From the NCBI GenBank assembly GCA_024655905.1, contig JANLFP010000001.1, forward strand, positions 268,326 to 332,325: a stretch of DNA of 64,000 nt, written 5' to 3'. Position numbers and translations under genes: made by a program. The stretch comes from Tepidanaerobacteraceae bacterium. GTDB taxonomy: Bacteria > Bacillota > Thermosediminibacteria > Thermosediminibacterales > Tepidanaerobacteraceae. The stretch's first letter is position 1. The number at the start of each line of letters is the position of its first letter. Of this stretch, positions 35,105 to 43,815 are shown piece after piece. A model generated the notes under the pieces. That model saw only the letters and a list, made by a program, of their open reading frames with translations. It was not told the origin of the DNA and did not search any database.

Positions 35105-36577
35105 TTACCGATTGTTTTCCAATTTCTCCATTTTAGACAAAATAAGCGACTGTGTAACGAAAGTGGCTATAATTATTATCAATAAAATTAAACTCAGCGG
35201 GCGGGTGACAAAGGATGCGAGCAGGCTGCCCATACTTCCCGTAATAATCAGGGCCTTCCTGAAATTGGTTTCTATCATTGACCCTAGTATCAGTGCCAGA
35301 ACTATAGGGCTTACCGGAAAACCGGCTTTTTCAAATAGATATCCGATGAAACCGAATATAAGCATGAACAGCACATCGTATATGTTGTTCTGCAGCGCAT
35401 ATGAACCTACAACGCACAGAATGCTTATAAACGGTATGAGATACCACTTCGGAAGGCTAAGCATTCGCAGCATGACGTTACTTCCCAGAATCCCCAGAAA
35501 ATAGGCTATGAACTCGCTTATAAGCAAAAATACGATTATAAGATAAAAATAGTTTTTCTGGGTCATCATGAATGTCGGCCCCGGCAGAATGCCATGCAGA
35601 TAAAATGACCCCAAGATAACGGCTGTTATGGAATCCCCCGGAATTCCCAAGGTAAGCATCGTTGTAATTGCTCCGCCTATGGCTGCATCGTTGGCCACTT
35701 CAGGCGCTGCTACCCCTTCATACGCCCCTTCGCCAAAGGGCCTGCTGGGATTTTTTACAAGCTGCTTAGTAAATCCATACGCCACAAGAGAACCAATATC
35801 CCCGCCGGTCCCTGGAAGCAGGCCTATAATAGCCCCGATAGGAGCGGACCATGTCATGCAGGCCAGAGTCTTTTTTATGATATCAAACTTTGGGAACAGG
35901 TCTCTAATCCTGTAGCGTTCATTTTCAATTTTAAAAGTCTTTTTGCTGCTTAGTGAAACGAAAACTTCCTTCATTCCAAACAGGCCTATCATGGCCACAA
36001 TATAATTGATGCCGCCGCCAAGCAGCTTAGATCCGAACGTAAATCTCATCAATCCAGTTATGGGATCCATCCCTATCATGGCTATGATCAGGCCCACGCA
36101 TGTGGCAGCAATTCCCTTTAGAATGTTGCCCTTGCTCAAAACCGCTATCAGGGTCAATCCCCACAGAGTAATGAGAAAATATTCCTGGCTCCCGAATTTC
36201 AGCGCAACTTCGCCGAGCAGGGTCCCAAATACCACGAGAAATACAATGCCGAACAATCCTCCTATCAAACTCACAAACAGTGCTATGCTCAGGGCGTTTG
36301 CGGCTTCACCCCTTTTCTTCAAAGGATAGCCGTCAAATATGGTCGAGACCGCAGCTGCAGTTCCCGGTATGTTTAAGGTTATTGCCGAAATGGAACCCCC
36401 CATGACGCCTCCGCAAAAAGCGCCGATTATGAAAGCCAGCGCGTCAACCATGTTCCAGCCAAAAGTCAGCGAAACCACCAGAACTATTGTCATCGTGACC
36501 GTAAGGCCCGGCAGCGCTCCCATGATTAATCCGATTATCGCGCCTACTGTCATGTAAATCAGCAATAAAATGTTCAT
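35105..36577 (-). CDS. tctA: Tripartite tricarboxylate transporter, large permease TctA
   Basis: This is the large membrane subunit (about 490 residues, 10-12 predicted helices) of a TTT transporter, a secondary system that uses a binding protein to take up carboxylates. Family marks include LPGLTVTMTIVLV, GGVMGGSISAITLNIPGTAAA and LGIPGDSITAVILG. The ATG at 36577 is chosen because AGGAGG lies 7 bases upstream, inside the longer frame. It follows TctB by about 20 bp and precedes AOR by 17 bp. The solute (tricarboxylate, dicarboxylate or aromatic acid) cannot be told. Confidence 0.95.
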   Translation of the reverse strand: MNILLLIYMTVGAIIGLIMGALPGLTVTMTIVLVVSLTFGWNMVDALAFIIGAFCGGVMGGSISAITLNIPGTAAAVSTIFDGYPLKKRGEAANALSIALFVSLIGGLFGIVFLVVFGTLLGEVALKFGSQEYFLITLWGLTLIAVLSKGNILKGIAATCVGLIIAMIGMDPITGLMRFTFGSKLLGGGINYIVAMIGLFGMKEVFVSLSSKKTFKIENERYRIRDLFPKFDIIKKTLACMTWSAPIGAIIGLLPGTGGDIGSLVAYGFTKQLVKNPSRPFGEGAYEGVAAPEVANDAAIGGAITTMLTLGIPGDSITAVILGSFYLHGILPGPTFMMTQKNYFYLIIVFLLISEFIAYFLGILGSNVMLRMLSLPKWYLIPFISILCVVGSYALQNNIYDVLFMLIFGFIGYLFEKAGFPVSPIVLALILGSMIETNFRKALIITGSMGSLLASFVTRPLSLILLIIIIATFVTQSLILSKMEKLENNR

Positions 36578-36598
36578 TACATATCCTCCTCGCATTCC

Positions 36599-37081
36599 CT
36601 AAGGCAGTATTACGTGGAATATGCCGCTGAAAACAAAGTATACAGCTGGAACCGTAATCAGGCATGGGATAAGGATTTTTACGACCTTGTCGGCAGACCG
36701 TTTTGCCTCATGCAGCAGATACATTATTGCAAGCATATATATAATTGTGCCAGTAAGAAAATGCAGGTTTTTTAAAACAAGGATGTAAGCAGCCGTTCCC
36801 GCAAAATATGCCGCCACCGCTATTAAATCCTTTATGTTTTCAGGTTCATCTTTGTCTGTGCCTTTTTCATGAGAGCTTTTTTTCATTTCTCCGGCAATAA
36901 CCATTATCAAACTGATTAAAAGAACCAAATCAATGAGAAAGGGGAATATTATGGGTGAATCCACGGTCAGAAGCGGAATTCCCTGGGAAAAAACGAAATA
37001 TGCTATATCCCCAAAAGCCAGAAGACATACGGCTGCAATCACTATAATCGATACTTTGGTCAAAAGTTTCGATTCTCCCAC
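36599..37081 (-). CDS. tctB: Tripartite tricarboxylate transporter, small permease TctB
   Basis: This is a four-helix membrane protein of about 160 residues, the small TTT subunit, placed between the ferredoxin and TctA. Hydrophobic stretches fit helices at about 12-30, 37-60, 77-95 and 108-155. Two GTG starts are possible. One at 37090 overlaps the ferredoxin stop as GTGA; one at 37081 has AAGGAG 8 bases upstream and is preferred. Either way translation is coupled to the ferredoxin. Confidence 0.88.
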   Translation of the reverse strand: MGESKLLTKVSIIVIAAVCLLAFGDIAYFVFSQGIPLLTVDSPIIFPFLIDLVLLISLIMVIAGEMKKSSHEKGTDKDEPENIKDLIAVAAYFAGTAAYILVLKNLHFLTGTIIYMLAIMYLLHEAKRSADKVVKILIPCLITVPAVYFVFSGIFHVILP

Positions 37082-37086
37082 CTCAG

Positions 37087-37281
37087 TCACTCCTTGCCTG
37101 CATTTTCATCAGCCTCAAATATTGCTTCCTGAGGGCATACATTCATGCAGGCGTAACATTCCACGCACACGTCTGCAGAAATTTCGGCCTTGCCGTTATC
37201 CGTCATATGTGCTGCTCCAGTGGGGCATACCGTGGTGCATACCTGATCGCCCGTGCATTTTTTCCTGTCTACTTTCAGCAT
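37087..37281 (-). CDS. 2x[4Fe-4S] ferredoxin embedded in the TTT transporter operon
   Basis: The 64-residue protein has two cysteine clusters: CTGDQVCTTVCPTGA near the N-terminus and CVECYACMNVCPQEA in the C-terminal half. The first is CxxxxxCxxxCP rather than CxxCxxCxxxCP, so its cluster may be a [3Fe-4S] or have an unusual ligand. It is the first gene after TctC and touches TctB. A ferredoxin is not part of a TTT transporter. It most likely serves the AOR encoded two genes downstream. Confidence 0.9.
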   Translation of the reverse strand: MLKVDRKKCTGDQVCTTVCPTGAAHMTDNGKAEISADVCVECYACMNVCPQEAIFEADENAGKE

Positions 37282-37337
37282 TTATAATCCTCCTTGTAAG
37301 ATATGGTTAGATATAAAATCCGAAGATTGCTACGATG

Positions 37338-37368
37338 CATCCGCCCTCTAAGTTTTAGAGGGCGGATG
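37338..37368. terminator. Perfect 14-bp hairpin between tctC and the ferredoxin gene
   Basis: CATCCGCCCTCTAA (37338-37351) pairs with TTAGAGGGCGGATG (37355-37368) around a 3-base loop. On the coding (minus) strand no U-tract follows. It may limit read-through or protect the 3' end of tctC mRNA, giving more binding protein than permease. Confidence 0.6.
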
Positions 37369-37402
37369 TTTTCGGGTTTTAAATTATCCTTGGATTTTAA
37401 TA

Positions 37403-38479
37403 CTATTGTTGAGGCTTGGGTATCCCGAAATCTGCCGGAGAATGCTTGGCACCGCCGGCATCATATAAAATCCATGCCGATTTTGAAGTCCAGTCGTTAA
37501 GGAATTTCACCGCTTCATCACCGCTGTAATCTATGGGAACCAGATACAGACTCTTGCAGTAATCGAGCCATTTCTGATCCTTTATTGCCTCATCCATTGC
37601 ACTCTTCAACACATCCACGACATCCTGTGGCGTTCCTTTTGCCGCAAACAGGCCGAAATACGGACCGTATGGCAGATATTTCGACAGTGCAGGATACAGC
37701 TTTCCTATCGGCTCTATCTTTTCCAGACCGGAAATGGGTTCATTGGTAAAGGATGCCAGTATCTTCAGTTTGTTAGCCTTATACGCTTCAACCATGGACT
37801 GCACCATCTCAATCGTAGCGTCAACCTGTCCTCCCATGACCGCCGTTACAGCGGGACGGCCTCCATCAAAGGGGACAAAAGTGAATTTGCACCCGAGTTC
37901 TTTTTCAAGGAGCAGTCCGGAAATATGGGGTACGGTTCCGGGACCGGCCGTCCCAATCCTCAATTTCCCCGGGTTTTCTTTTGCATATTTCACAAAGTCC
38001 TCAGCTTTTTCGAATTTCGAATCCGGAGGAACAGCCAAAACAGGTATGGCTTGAGCTACCAATTTGATAGGAATGAAGTCTTTGGTCGGATTCAAATCGA
38101 TGACGCCCATCGTCTGCCATATTGACATTATTTCTGACCCGAAGAACAGCGTATAGCCATCCTTGGGCTGCGACAGCACGTTTGAAGCTGCAGTGGCGCT
38201 GGAAGCACCCGGCATGTTCGTTATTCCTATTCCCACGCCAAGCTTCTCCTGCAGTATGGGCAAAATGCCCCGCCCGATAAGGTCTGTAGGACCTCCCGCT
38301 GCAAAGCCTATAACTGCATTTATAGACCTTTCGGGGTATTTGACCTTTGTTTCTTCTGTTTTATTGCTTGCACCATTTTGTTGCTGCTGCTCCTTATTCG
38401 GCTGACTGCACCCTGTTAAAACAATCGAAAGCACAAACACTGCCAGTAGGACCAGAACAAGAAGGTTGATTTTTTTCAT
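37403..38479 (-). CDS. tctC: Tripartite tricarboxylate transporter substrate-binding lipoprotein TctC
   Basis: The 358-residue lipoprotein has signal peptide MKKINLLVLVLLAVFVLSI and lipobox VLTGC, followed by a Gln-rich linker. The Bug/TctC fold is shown by YPERSINAVIGFAAGGPTD, LGVGIGITNMPGASSATA and LKIGTAGPGTVPH-like elements. It captures a carboxylate outside the cell for TctAB. GGAGG lies 11 bases before the ATG. It is about 97 bp after the CoA-transferase B gene. Confidence 0.95.
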   Translation of the reverse strand: MKKINLLVLVLLAVFVLSIVLTGCSQPNKEQQQQNGASNKTEETKVKYPERSINAVIGFAAGGPTDLIGRGILPILQEKLGVGIGITNMPGASSATAASNVLSQPKDGYTLFFGSEIMSIWQTMGVIDLNPTKDFIPIKLVAQAIPVLAVPPDSKFEKAEDFVKYAKENPGKLRIGTAGPGTVPHISGLLLEKELGCKFTFVPFDGGRPAVTAVMGGQVDATIEMVQSMVEAYKANKLKILASFTNEPISGLEKIEPIGKLYPALSKYLPYGPYFGLFAAKGTPQDVVDVLKSAMDEAIKDQKWLDYCKSLYLVPIDYSGDEAVKFLNDWTSKSAWILYDAGGAKHSPADFGIPKPQQ

Positions 38480-38575
38480 TACTCAGTCTACCTCCTTTTT
38501 TTATGGGGTCAAACAAAAATTTTTTATCATACCCCCCTTCCTCACAATATTCCCCTAACAACCACTGACATGCTG

Positions 38576-39337
38576 TTATATATACATCTTCAGAGGGTCG
38601 ATGCGATTTCGCAGCAGATAAATTTCCTCATCGGTGGGTTCACCGGTTTTTGCCGCATTATCCGGAATATGAACTTTTACTCCGGTGTTTTCCAGGACAT
38701 CCCGAGCGGCAACACCGGGATGCAGCGATTCTATTTTCAAAACCTTTTCATCCTCATCAAATCCGAAAACGCACAGATTCGTAATTATTTTAATGTATTC
38801 GCATTGCGGAACGCCTTCTTTGCGGCGGGTATCCAAGCCTCTCAAATGTCCCACGCTTGTGATGAAATCCACGTTTTCCACCAGTTTTCTCTTGTCGTGC
38901 TTCATTATCACCAGAATCCGCCTGGCAAAGCATGCTATATCAGCAGCCCCGCCGCTGCCATTTATATGCCTGCTGCCGGACTCGGTTTTCACCAGGGTGC
39001 TGTTTATGTTTCCGTATTTATCAACCTGCAAGCCGCCCAAAAAGCCAACATCGATAAGACCTTTCTGCAGAACATGGCCCAGCGTGCCTACAAAACTTGT
39101 AAAGTGCTCGGTGTTATGCCAGAGCCTGGGGTCAGCAATCCCAACTCCCATTTCGACCGCATCGGGATTTATTACACCTATTTCGTAAACTATATTTAAG
39201 CCCGGAGCATGGGTTGCTTTTGCAAGCAGGGAAGCTATTTGCGGCAAGCCCAATCCTACCACCACATTATCGCCGTCTCTCAAAAGCCGCGATGCAGTTA
39301 CAGCCATCAGTTCATTGGTTGTATACTCCACGGTCAT
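38576..39337 (-). CDS. CoA-transferase family I, beta subunit (GctB-like)
   Basis: This is a subunit of about 253 residues of a two-component CoA-transferase, which moves CoA from an acyl-CoA donor to a carboxylic acid. It has the GLGLPQIASLLAK N-terminal segment. A Glu in VYEIGVINP near residue 52 fits the position of the catalytic Glu in GctB-like subunits. The ATG at 39337 is chosen because GAGGTG lies 6 bases upstream; the longer frame overlaps the A subunit. It is 10 bp after GctA. Activation of the carboxylate taken up by TctABC is the likely job. Confidence 0.85.
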   Translation of the reverse strand: MTVEYTTNELMAVTASRLLRDGDNVVVGLGLPQIASLLAKATHAPGLNIVYEIGVINPDAVEMGVGIADPRLWHNTEHFTSFVGTLGHVLQKGLIDVGFLGGLQVDKYGNINSTLVKTESGSRHINGSGGAADIACFARRILVIMKHDKRKLVENVDFITSVGHLRGLDTRRKEGVPQCEYIKIITNLCVFGFDEDEKVLKIESLHPGVAARDVLENTGVKVHIPDNAAKTGEPTDEEIYLLRNRIDPLKMYI

Positions 39338-39347
39338 AAAATTCACC

Positions 39348-40256
39348 TCATGCTTTATATCCAAATACTGGATCTGCTTTAATGCCATTCAGTCTGGCAA
39401 GTCCGCCCGCTTTTTCCAAAAACTCGTTGTGATTCCGAGTGCCGAAAACGTATTCTTCCAGGAATTTCTTGTATTCTCCAGCATTTTTATTTGTTTTTGC
39501 ATAATTTGCCAGGAAATCCTTATCATAGTCATATGCCTTATAAACAGCGGTGGGAAAAGCACCGTAAGGAACTTCTATTACCGCATGGGTGTACATGCTT
39601 GGTATTGCCACTTTTTCAGGGTTCCTCTTCACAAACTCTGTGGACACTATTTTTTCCACAGTTACGTACAGTTTTTTCGCAGACTTGGCCATTTCTACAT
39701 CCCACAGCGGTCCCTCTATTATCACATTTCCCTTTTCGTCTGCATACTGTGCATGAATGACTGCAAAATCCGGCTGCAGCGACTTTAAATATACGTATTT
39801 CTCACCATCGAAGGGAGATGTTTCTATTTTTATCGAATCATCATTTTTGCGGATTAAATCCCTGAGCATGTCGGTGCCCAAAAGAGATTTGGTAGGAATA
39901 AATGGGATTCCCATAGAACCTGCGAGAAATCTCAGGGAGATGCTCAATCCGCTGTATTCTCGAATATCCAGTCTGCCCTGATCTATGGCCTCGTTTATTC
40001 GTTCCAGCCTCCCGAACCTGTCCAGCGAACCGCCGCTATAGGCGAGCTTCTTTACGGCGCCCGCACCCACTAGCAAGTCCGTGTCCATTCCGGCAACAGT
40101 TTGATAAACATTGAGTTCTTTCTTGCCCTGCCTTATTATTTCATTCACAAAGGCAATGGGGTTCCTCGCAATAGCAAATCCGCCCAATGCCAAATGAGCG
40201 TTACTTTCTGGGATTTCTCCCACCGCCTGGCTCAATTCCATTACTTTGCTTTTCAA
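39348..40256 (-). CDS. CoA-transferase family I, alpha subunit (GctA-like)
   Basis: This is a 302-residue alpha subunit with the N-terminal GGFAIARNPIAFVNEI motif (the glycine loop of family I) and the PDFAVIHAQYADEKGNV segment typical of the family. A TTG start is used, with GAGGTG 9 bases upstream; an ATG five codons on is the alternative. It is 7 bp downstream of a small Cys-containing protein and is paired with the beta subunit. Glutaconate CoA-transferase is the nearest named relative. The actual acid is not known. Confidence 0.87.
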   Translation of the reverse strand: MKSKVMELSQAVGEIPESNAHLALGGFAIARNPIAFVNEIIRQGKKELNVYQTVAGMDTDLLVGAGAVKKLAYSGGSLDRFGRLERINEAIDQGRLDIREYSGLSISLRFLAGSMGIPFIPTKSLLGTDMLRDLIRKNDDSIKIETSPFDGEKYVYLKSLQPDFAVIHAQYADEKGNVIIEGPLWDVEMAKSAKKLYVTVEKIVSTEFVKRNPEKVAIPSMYTHAVIEVPYGAFPTAVYKAYDYDKDFLANYAKTNKNAGEYKKFLEEYVFGTRNHNEFLEKAGGLARLNGIKADPVFGYKA

Positions 40257-40262
40257 GGCAGC

Positions 40263-40703
40263 TCACCTCTTTACAACATCGGAAGTGGCCATTTTTGCCA
40301 GCGTCAGCCTGCAATATTCGTTTTCTTTTCCAATCGGCAAAAGTTCCGGGGAAAGTCCAGTGTTCATTTCAAGAGAATGCATGAATACATTTGCAATGGG
40401 GCACCCCAATGGCTGCATGCCTTCGCGGTCAAAATAATCCCTTATATTTTTTAAACAGCAATTTTTTACTGAAATGCCCAGCGAAATGTCGTCTTCCTTG
40501 AAATCTATTTCTTCGCAGAAATTGTTTTCTGTAAGATATTTTTTAATATTTTCTTTATCCGCAAGTTTTTCACCCAACTTTTCTTTAAAAAAGTTGACTC
40601 CTGCCAGCGTGAGCCTGTACCGCGCTCCCCTTCCGCGCTCATTCCAGAATTCCTTCTGTACTTCGAAAATCAGTTCGTCTTTGAATTTGTTGAGTTCATC
40701 CAT
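40263..40703 (-). CDS. Uncharacterised Cys-containing protein in the catabolic operon
   Basis: I do not recognise this 146-residue protein. An N-terminal helical part is rich in Lys and Glu and contains FWNERGRGARYRLTLAG. The C-terminal half holds NCC (about 85), GCPIANVF (about 105) and a Cys in NEYCRLTLAKM (about 132), spacing reminiscent of V4R-type small-molecule domains. It has no signal peptide or membrane segment. It lies 21 bp after the nitroreductase and 7 bp before CoA-transferase A, so it is probably part of the pathway. Confidence 0.75.
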   Translation of the reverse strand: MDELNKFKDELIFEVQKEFWNERGRGARYRLTLAGVNFFKEKLGEKLADKENIKKYLTENNFCEEIDFKEDDISLGISVKNCCLKNIRDYFDREGMQPLGCPIANVFMHSLEMNTGLSPELLPIGKENEYCRLTLAKMATSDVVKR

Positions 40704-40724
40704 GTAAAAAACCTCCCATCCGTA

Positions 40725-41384
40725 TTATTCTGTATAATAGCGGTTTCCAAACTTCTCTTTGAAAACCAGTTCCTGCAAAGGTATTCTGGGGCGAGCATTT
40801 GGTATCCTGGCAGGCTGACCAACCGATATTATGCTCACTACCTTGTATTCCTCGGGAATATCAAAATAGGATTTTATCTTCAGTTCATCCCTGATATCGA
40901 TGCACGGAGCCACCAGCCAGCAAGCGCCTAAATCCAGACTGGTCACGGTCAGCAGTATGTTTTCAATGGCGGCGGAACAATCAAAAGGCAGGTCCCACAC
41001 ATCTTTTTTCCCAATAACTATCAGGATCAAATCGGACTCGCCGACAAAACCCGAGACATCTCCTGATGTAAGCTTTTTAAATGCCGCCAGTTTTTTCTCT
41101 TCATCCTGCAAAGTCTTAAATCTTTCCTGCATCTGTTTGCTCAAGAATTCTCCGGTAAACCTTCTTCCGCTGGCATTTTTGGATATTTTCGCCAGGTAAT
41201 TCTTGCCTTCCTCATCCTTTACAACAATGAACCTCCACGGCTGAGCATTCTCCCCTGAAGGGGCCTGTCTCCCGCTCTCAAGGATCAATTGAAGGTCCTC
41301 TTCAGACACCTTGTCTTTAGTATAGTTCCTTATACTCCTTCGGTCCGCGACGACCTGAAAAAAGATATCCTTTTTTTCCCCCAT
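40725..41384 (-). CDS. Nitroreductase-family FMN oxidoreductase
   Basis: This is a flavin oxidoreductase of about 219 residues of the nitroreductase family. DRRSIRNYTKDKVSEEDL and RQAPSGENAQPWRFIVV form the FMN-binding start. SLDLGACWLVAP and VVSIISVGQPARIP are typical C-terminal elements. The ATG at 41384 has AGGAGG at ideal spacing; the ATG at 41390 is too close to it. The family covers ene-reduction and dehydrogenation as well as nitro reduction, so within this operon it may reduce an unsaturated intermediate. That is inference. Confidence 0.87.
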   Translation of the reverse strand: MGEKKDIFFQVVADRRSIRNYTKDKVSEEDLQLILESGRQAPSGENAQPWRFIVVKDEEGKNYLAKISKNASGRRFTGEFLSKQMQERFKTLQDEEKKLAAFKKLTSGDVSGFVGESDLILIVIGKKDVWDLPFDCSAAIENILLTVTSLDLGACWLVAPCIDIRDELKIKSYFDIPEEYKVVSIISVGQPARIPNARPRIPLQELVFKEKFGNRYYTE

Positions 41385-41481
41385 AATCATTCCTCCTATA
41401 AATTCAATTTGCTAATTTCCCACAAAAGTGCAGTAGCATATGTCTCAAGGAAGGCTGGCTTTGCGGCCTTTTAAATAGATT

Positions 41482-42438
41482 TTATGCAGGATGATGAATT
41501 GCGTATATGCTTTTGCCTCCGTTGAATGGACCTTTTATTACCGCCTCGATTAAATCCTTATCCCGTTCAGTCACGAGATTTATATCCGGCAGTTTTCCCG
41601 GCGGGAATTTTTCCCTGATATCGTTGTGCAGCTTGATTAAATAATCAAACAAAGCATCCAAGCCTGCTTCCGCCTTTGAGGCATCGGCGAGCGTGGGCTT
41701 GCCTATTACCCCTTCGGGATACAGTATGACCTCCAGACCGCCGCATCCTATCTGGGCATGGCCCGGAATGGGATATTGGTATATATCCCCGCCTTTATCG
41801 ATGTGGCCTTCGGGCATGAATCCCGTGGGAACGGTGTCTTCCATCTTTTCCTTGTCGTTCATTTCGGGAAATAGAGCCAGCGAATATGACGCTTCGACCT
41901 CATCCGCGTGCCTGAACGCGGTTTCAAAGGGACCGCCGTGGGCCTTGTCTTTTATATAATCGTGAATTACTGTAGGCCAGTTGACAAATGTGATGACAGC
42001 CGGCACTTGGTATATCTTGCCGAACTGCTGTATAGCATTGGGTATAACGTATTCCTGCCCATGGCCGTTGATGAGGATTTGCTTCCTGAAACCCGCATTC
42101 CAGTAGCCCGCTATTATCGCTCTAAGATAATTTGTGAAGGTTTCTTCAGGAATAATCACGGTGCCAGGCATGCCCATCTGATTCCAGGGATGGGAACCGA
42201 ACCATATGGGCTGAGAAACCGTACACCCGACCTCGCGCGCCACAGTCTCGGCCATTCGCGTCACCAGAAATGTATCCTCTCCGTAGCACTGACCCTTGCC
42301 GTGATATTCCGTGCTTCCAACGGGTATAATTATGATATCGTTTTGCTTCAATCTTTCAGCCACCTGATATCCCGTCATGTTTTGAAAATAGATGCCATCT
42401 GCTTTGTCCATGGACCCTTTCGAAATTTTGTACTTCAT
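41482..42438 (-). CDS. Creatininase-family amidohydrolase/lactonase
   Basis: The 318-residue enzyme has the creatininase signature. The metal site includes PVGSTEYHGKG and a downstream D (GEDTFLVTRMAE), a central NGHGQE, and an HADEVEASYS acid segment. Family members hydrolyse creatinine, FAPy-type compounds, or a cyclic ketone of the inositol pathway (3-dehydro-scyllo-inosose). The length and the GMPGTVIIPEETF segment remind me most of the last group, at low confidence. It heads the operon behind sigma-54 promoter P2, with GGAGGTG before its ATG. Confidence 0.85.
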   Translation of the reverse strand: MKYKISKGSMDKADGIYFQNMTGYQVAERLKQNDIIIIPVGSTEYHGKGQCYGEDTFLVTRMAETVAREVGCTVSQPIWFGSHPWNQMGMPGTVIIPEETFTNYLRAIIAGYWNAGFRKQILINGHGQEYVIPNAIQQFGKIYQVPAVITFVNWPTVIHDYIKDKAHGGPFETAFRHADEVEASYSLALFPEMNDKEKMEDTVPTGFMPEGHIDKGGDIYQYPIPGHAQIGCGGLEVILYPEGVIGKPTLADASKAEAGLDALFDYLIKLHNDIREKFPPGKLPDINLVTERDKDLIEAVIKGPFNGGKSIYAIHHPA

Positions 42439-42509
42439 TTTAGCACCTCCATTTTTGTAAAGATCGCATTTTATTTATAAAAATTGCAATCATCATATTT
42501 TTTAATAAA

Positions 42510-42524
42510 GCAAGAAGTATGCCA
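42510..42524 (-). promoter_or_regulatory. Sigma-54 promoter (P2) for the creatininase operon
   Basis: The minus strand reads TGGCATACTTCTTGC, with GG at 42523-42522 and GC at 42511-42510 in the required 12-base register. It lies 72 bp upstream of the creatininase start and downstream of the Ldh_2 stop. It resembles P1 closely beyond the core. Confidence 0.75.
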
Positions 42525-42577
42525 TTTGAATTGATTTGTGCATTATGCGGCTTTTCCCAAATCATCACGCAATCAGA

Positions 42578-42614
42578 ATTTCGATTTGAAATATGAAAAT
42601 TTTCATTTTGAAAT
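42578..42614. promoter_or_regulatory. Two putative activator sites upstream of P2
   Basis: ATTTCGATTTGAAAT (42578-42592) and TTTTCATTTTGAAAT (42600-42614) lie 54-90 bp upstream of the -24 element of P2. The second shares a 13-base core (TTTCATTTTGAAA) with the site upstream of P1. Confidence 0.6.
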
Positions 42615-42644
42615 ACTTTTTGCTGAATACATATATGGCAAATC

Positions 42645-43688
42645 TCAGAGCCTAGCAACGCCATAACGCTCTGCCAGGCTATTAAGGGTCTTGATGACAT
42701 CCCGCTCTACCGGCAACCCTTCTTTTCTTCTTTTTTTCTCCAGGTTATGCTCGATCTCGCCGGGCGTGTAAATGTCATTGTTGTCTATCGCCGGTAAAGA
42801 TTTTATTTTTCTAATTACCGCATCTATATTGGTTTTGAACCTTTCCACATCGATGAAGCTGGATATGTTTACAGCGCAGAAAATATGGCCGGTATTGGAA
42901 GGCCCATTTGTGTCAGTAATGTTTTTCACCTCTCCTGTCAAGCAGCTGTCGGTCAATATCCCGCACAGTATGTCTACAATCAGCGACAGGCCCGAGCCTT
43001 TGACGCCGCCAATCGGAATAAGGCTGCCTTTCAACGCTTCCTGCGGATTGGTTGTGGGTTTGCCTTCGGCATCCAGAGCCCAGCCGAATGGAATCTCTTC
43101 TCCCGTCAATGCGGCATAGCGTATCTTCCCCCGTGCGACCACCGACATCGACATGTCGAGAACGATAGGTATTTCTTTGCCTGCAGGGACCGCTATGGAT
43201 ATGGGATTTGTCCCGAGCAACGGTTTTTTTGTCCCGTACGGCGCGATGGCGGGCGAAGCGTGGGTAAGGACTATTCCTATCATATTTTCATTCATTGCCA
43301 GCATGGAATAATACGAAGCTATCCCAAAGTGGTTGGAGTTTCTTACTCCGACCATCCCTATTCCGTATGTTCCCGCTTTATCCATGGCGGCTTTCATTGC
43401 CATGTATCCGGCCACCTGTCCGAATCCGTTTCGCGCATTCAGCAAAGCTACTGCGGCAAAGTTTTTTTCAAATTCCATTTTAGCGCAGGGATCGAGTACG
43501 CCTTTTTCTATTCTTTCTATATAAGTGGGCAGTCTCACGATGCCGTGAGATTTTACGCCGCGCAAATCGGCGCATATCAATGATTCTGTTATAATTTCCG
43601 CGTTCTGATTCTCCACGCCTGTTTTCAACAGAATATTGGCGCTAAAATCTTTTAAGATATCGATATCGTACAGCAATGAATCATTCAT
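42645..43688 (-). CDS. Ldh_2-family NAD(P)-dependent 2-hydroxyacid dehydrogenase
   Basis: This is a dehydrogenase of about 347 residues of the malate/L-lactate dehydrogenase (Ldh_2) family, which includes malate, L-sulfolactate, ureidoglycolate and 2,3-diketogulonate enzymes. Landmarks are DLRGVKSHGIVRLP, the RNSNHFGIA motif with the likely catalytic His, and PLLGTNPISIAVP. The ATG at 43688 (MNDSLLYD) is preferred; a TTG two codons earlier is too close to the AAGGA site. It is driven by P3 and lies next to the sigma-54 activator. Its substrate is probably a 2-hydroxy or 2-oxo acid of the same pathway. Confidence 0.88.
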   Translation of the reverse strand: MNDSLLYDIDILKDFSANILLKTGVENQNAEIITESLICADLRGVKSHGIVRLPTYIERIEKGVLDPCAKMEFEKNFAAVALLNARNGFGQVAGYMAMKAAMDKAGTYGIGMVGVRNSNHFGIASYYSMLAMNENMIGIVLTHASPAIAPYGTKKPLLGTNPISIAVPAGKEIPIVLDMSMSVVARGKIRYAALTGEEIPFGWALDAEGKPTTNPQEALKGSLIPIGGVKGSGLSLIVDILCGILTDSCLTGEVKNITDTNGPSNTGHIFCAVNISSFIDVERFKTNIDAVIRKIKSLPAIDNNDIYTPGEIEHNLEKKRRKEGLPVERDVIKTLNSLAERYGVARL

Positions 43689-43733
43689 ATACAATCAGTC
43701 CTTTCTTGATTTTTATTTTGATAATATGCGTGC

Positions 43734-43748
43734 GCAAATTTCGTGCCA
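43734..43748 (-). promoter_or_regulatory. Sigma-54 promoter (P3) for the Ldh_2 gene
   Basis: The minus strand reads TGGCACGAAATTTGC, a perfect match to TGGCAC-N5-TTGC with GG at 43747-43746 and GC at 43735-43734. It lies 46 bp upstream of the Ldh_2 ATG. Confidence 0.85.
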
Positions 43749-43815
43749 TTCAAGATGCAGATAAATAATGGCTCTGTATCGGGCAAAAAAAATAAAACCT
43801 GCATATGTGCTAAAC

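Noticed and set aside
38480..38575. A fourth sigma-54 promoter before tctC
   Set aside because: No GG/GC pair at the right 12-base spacing was found; tctC is more likely transcribed from P2.
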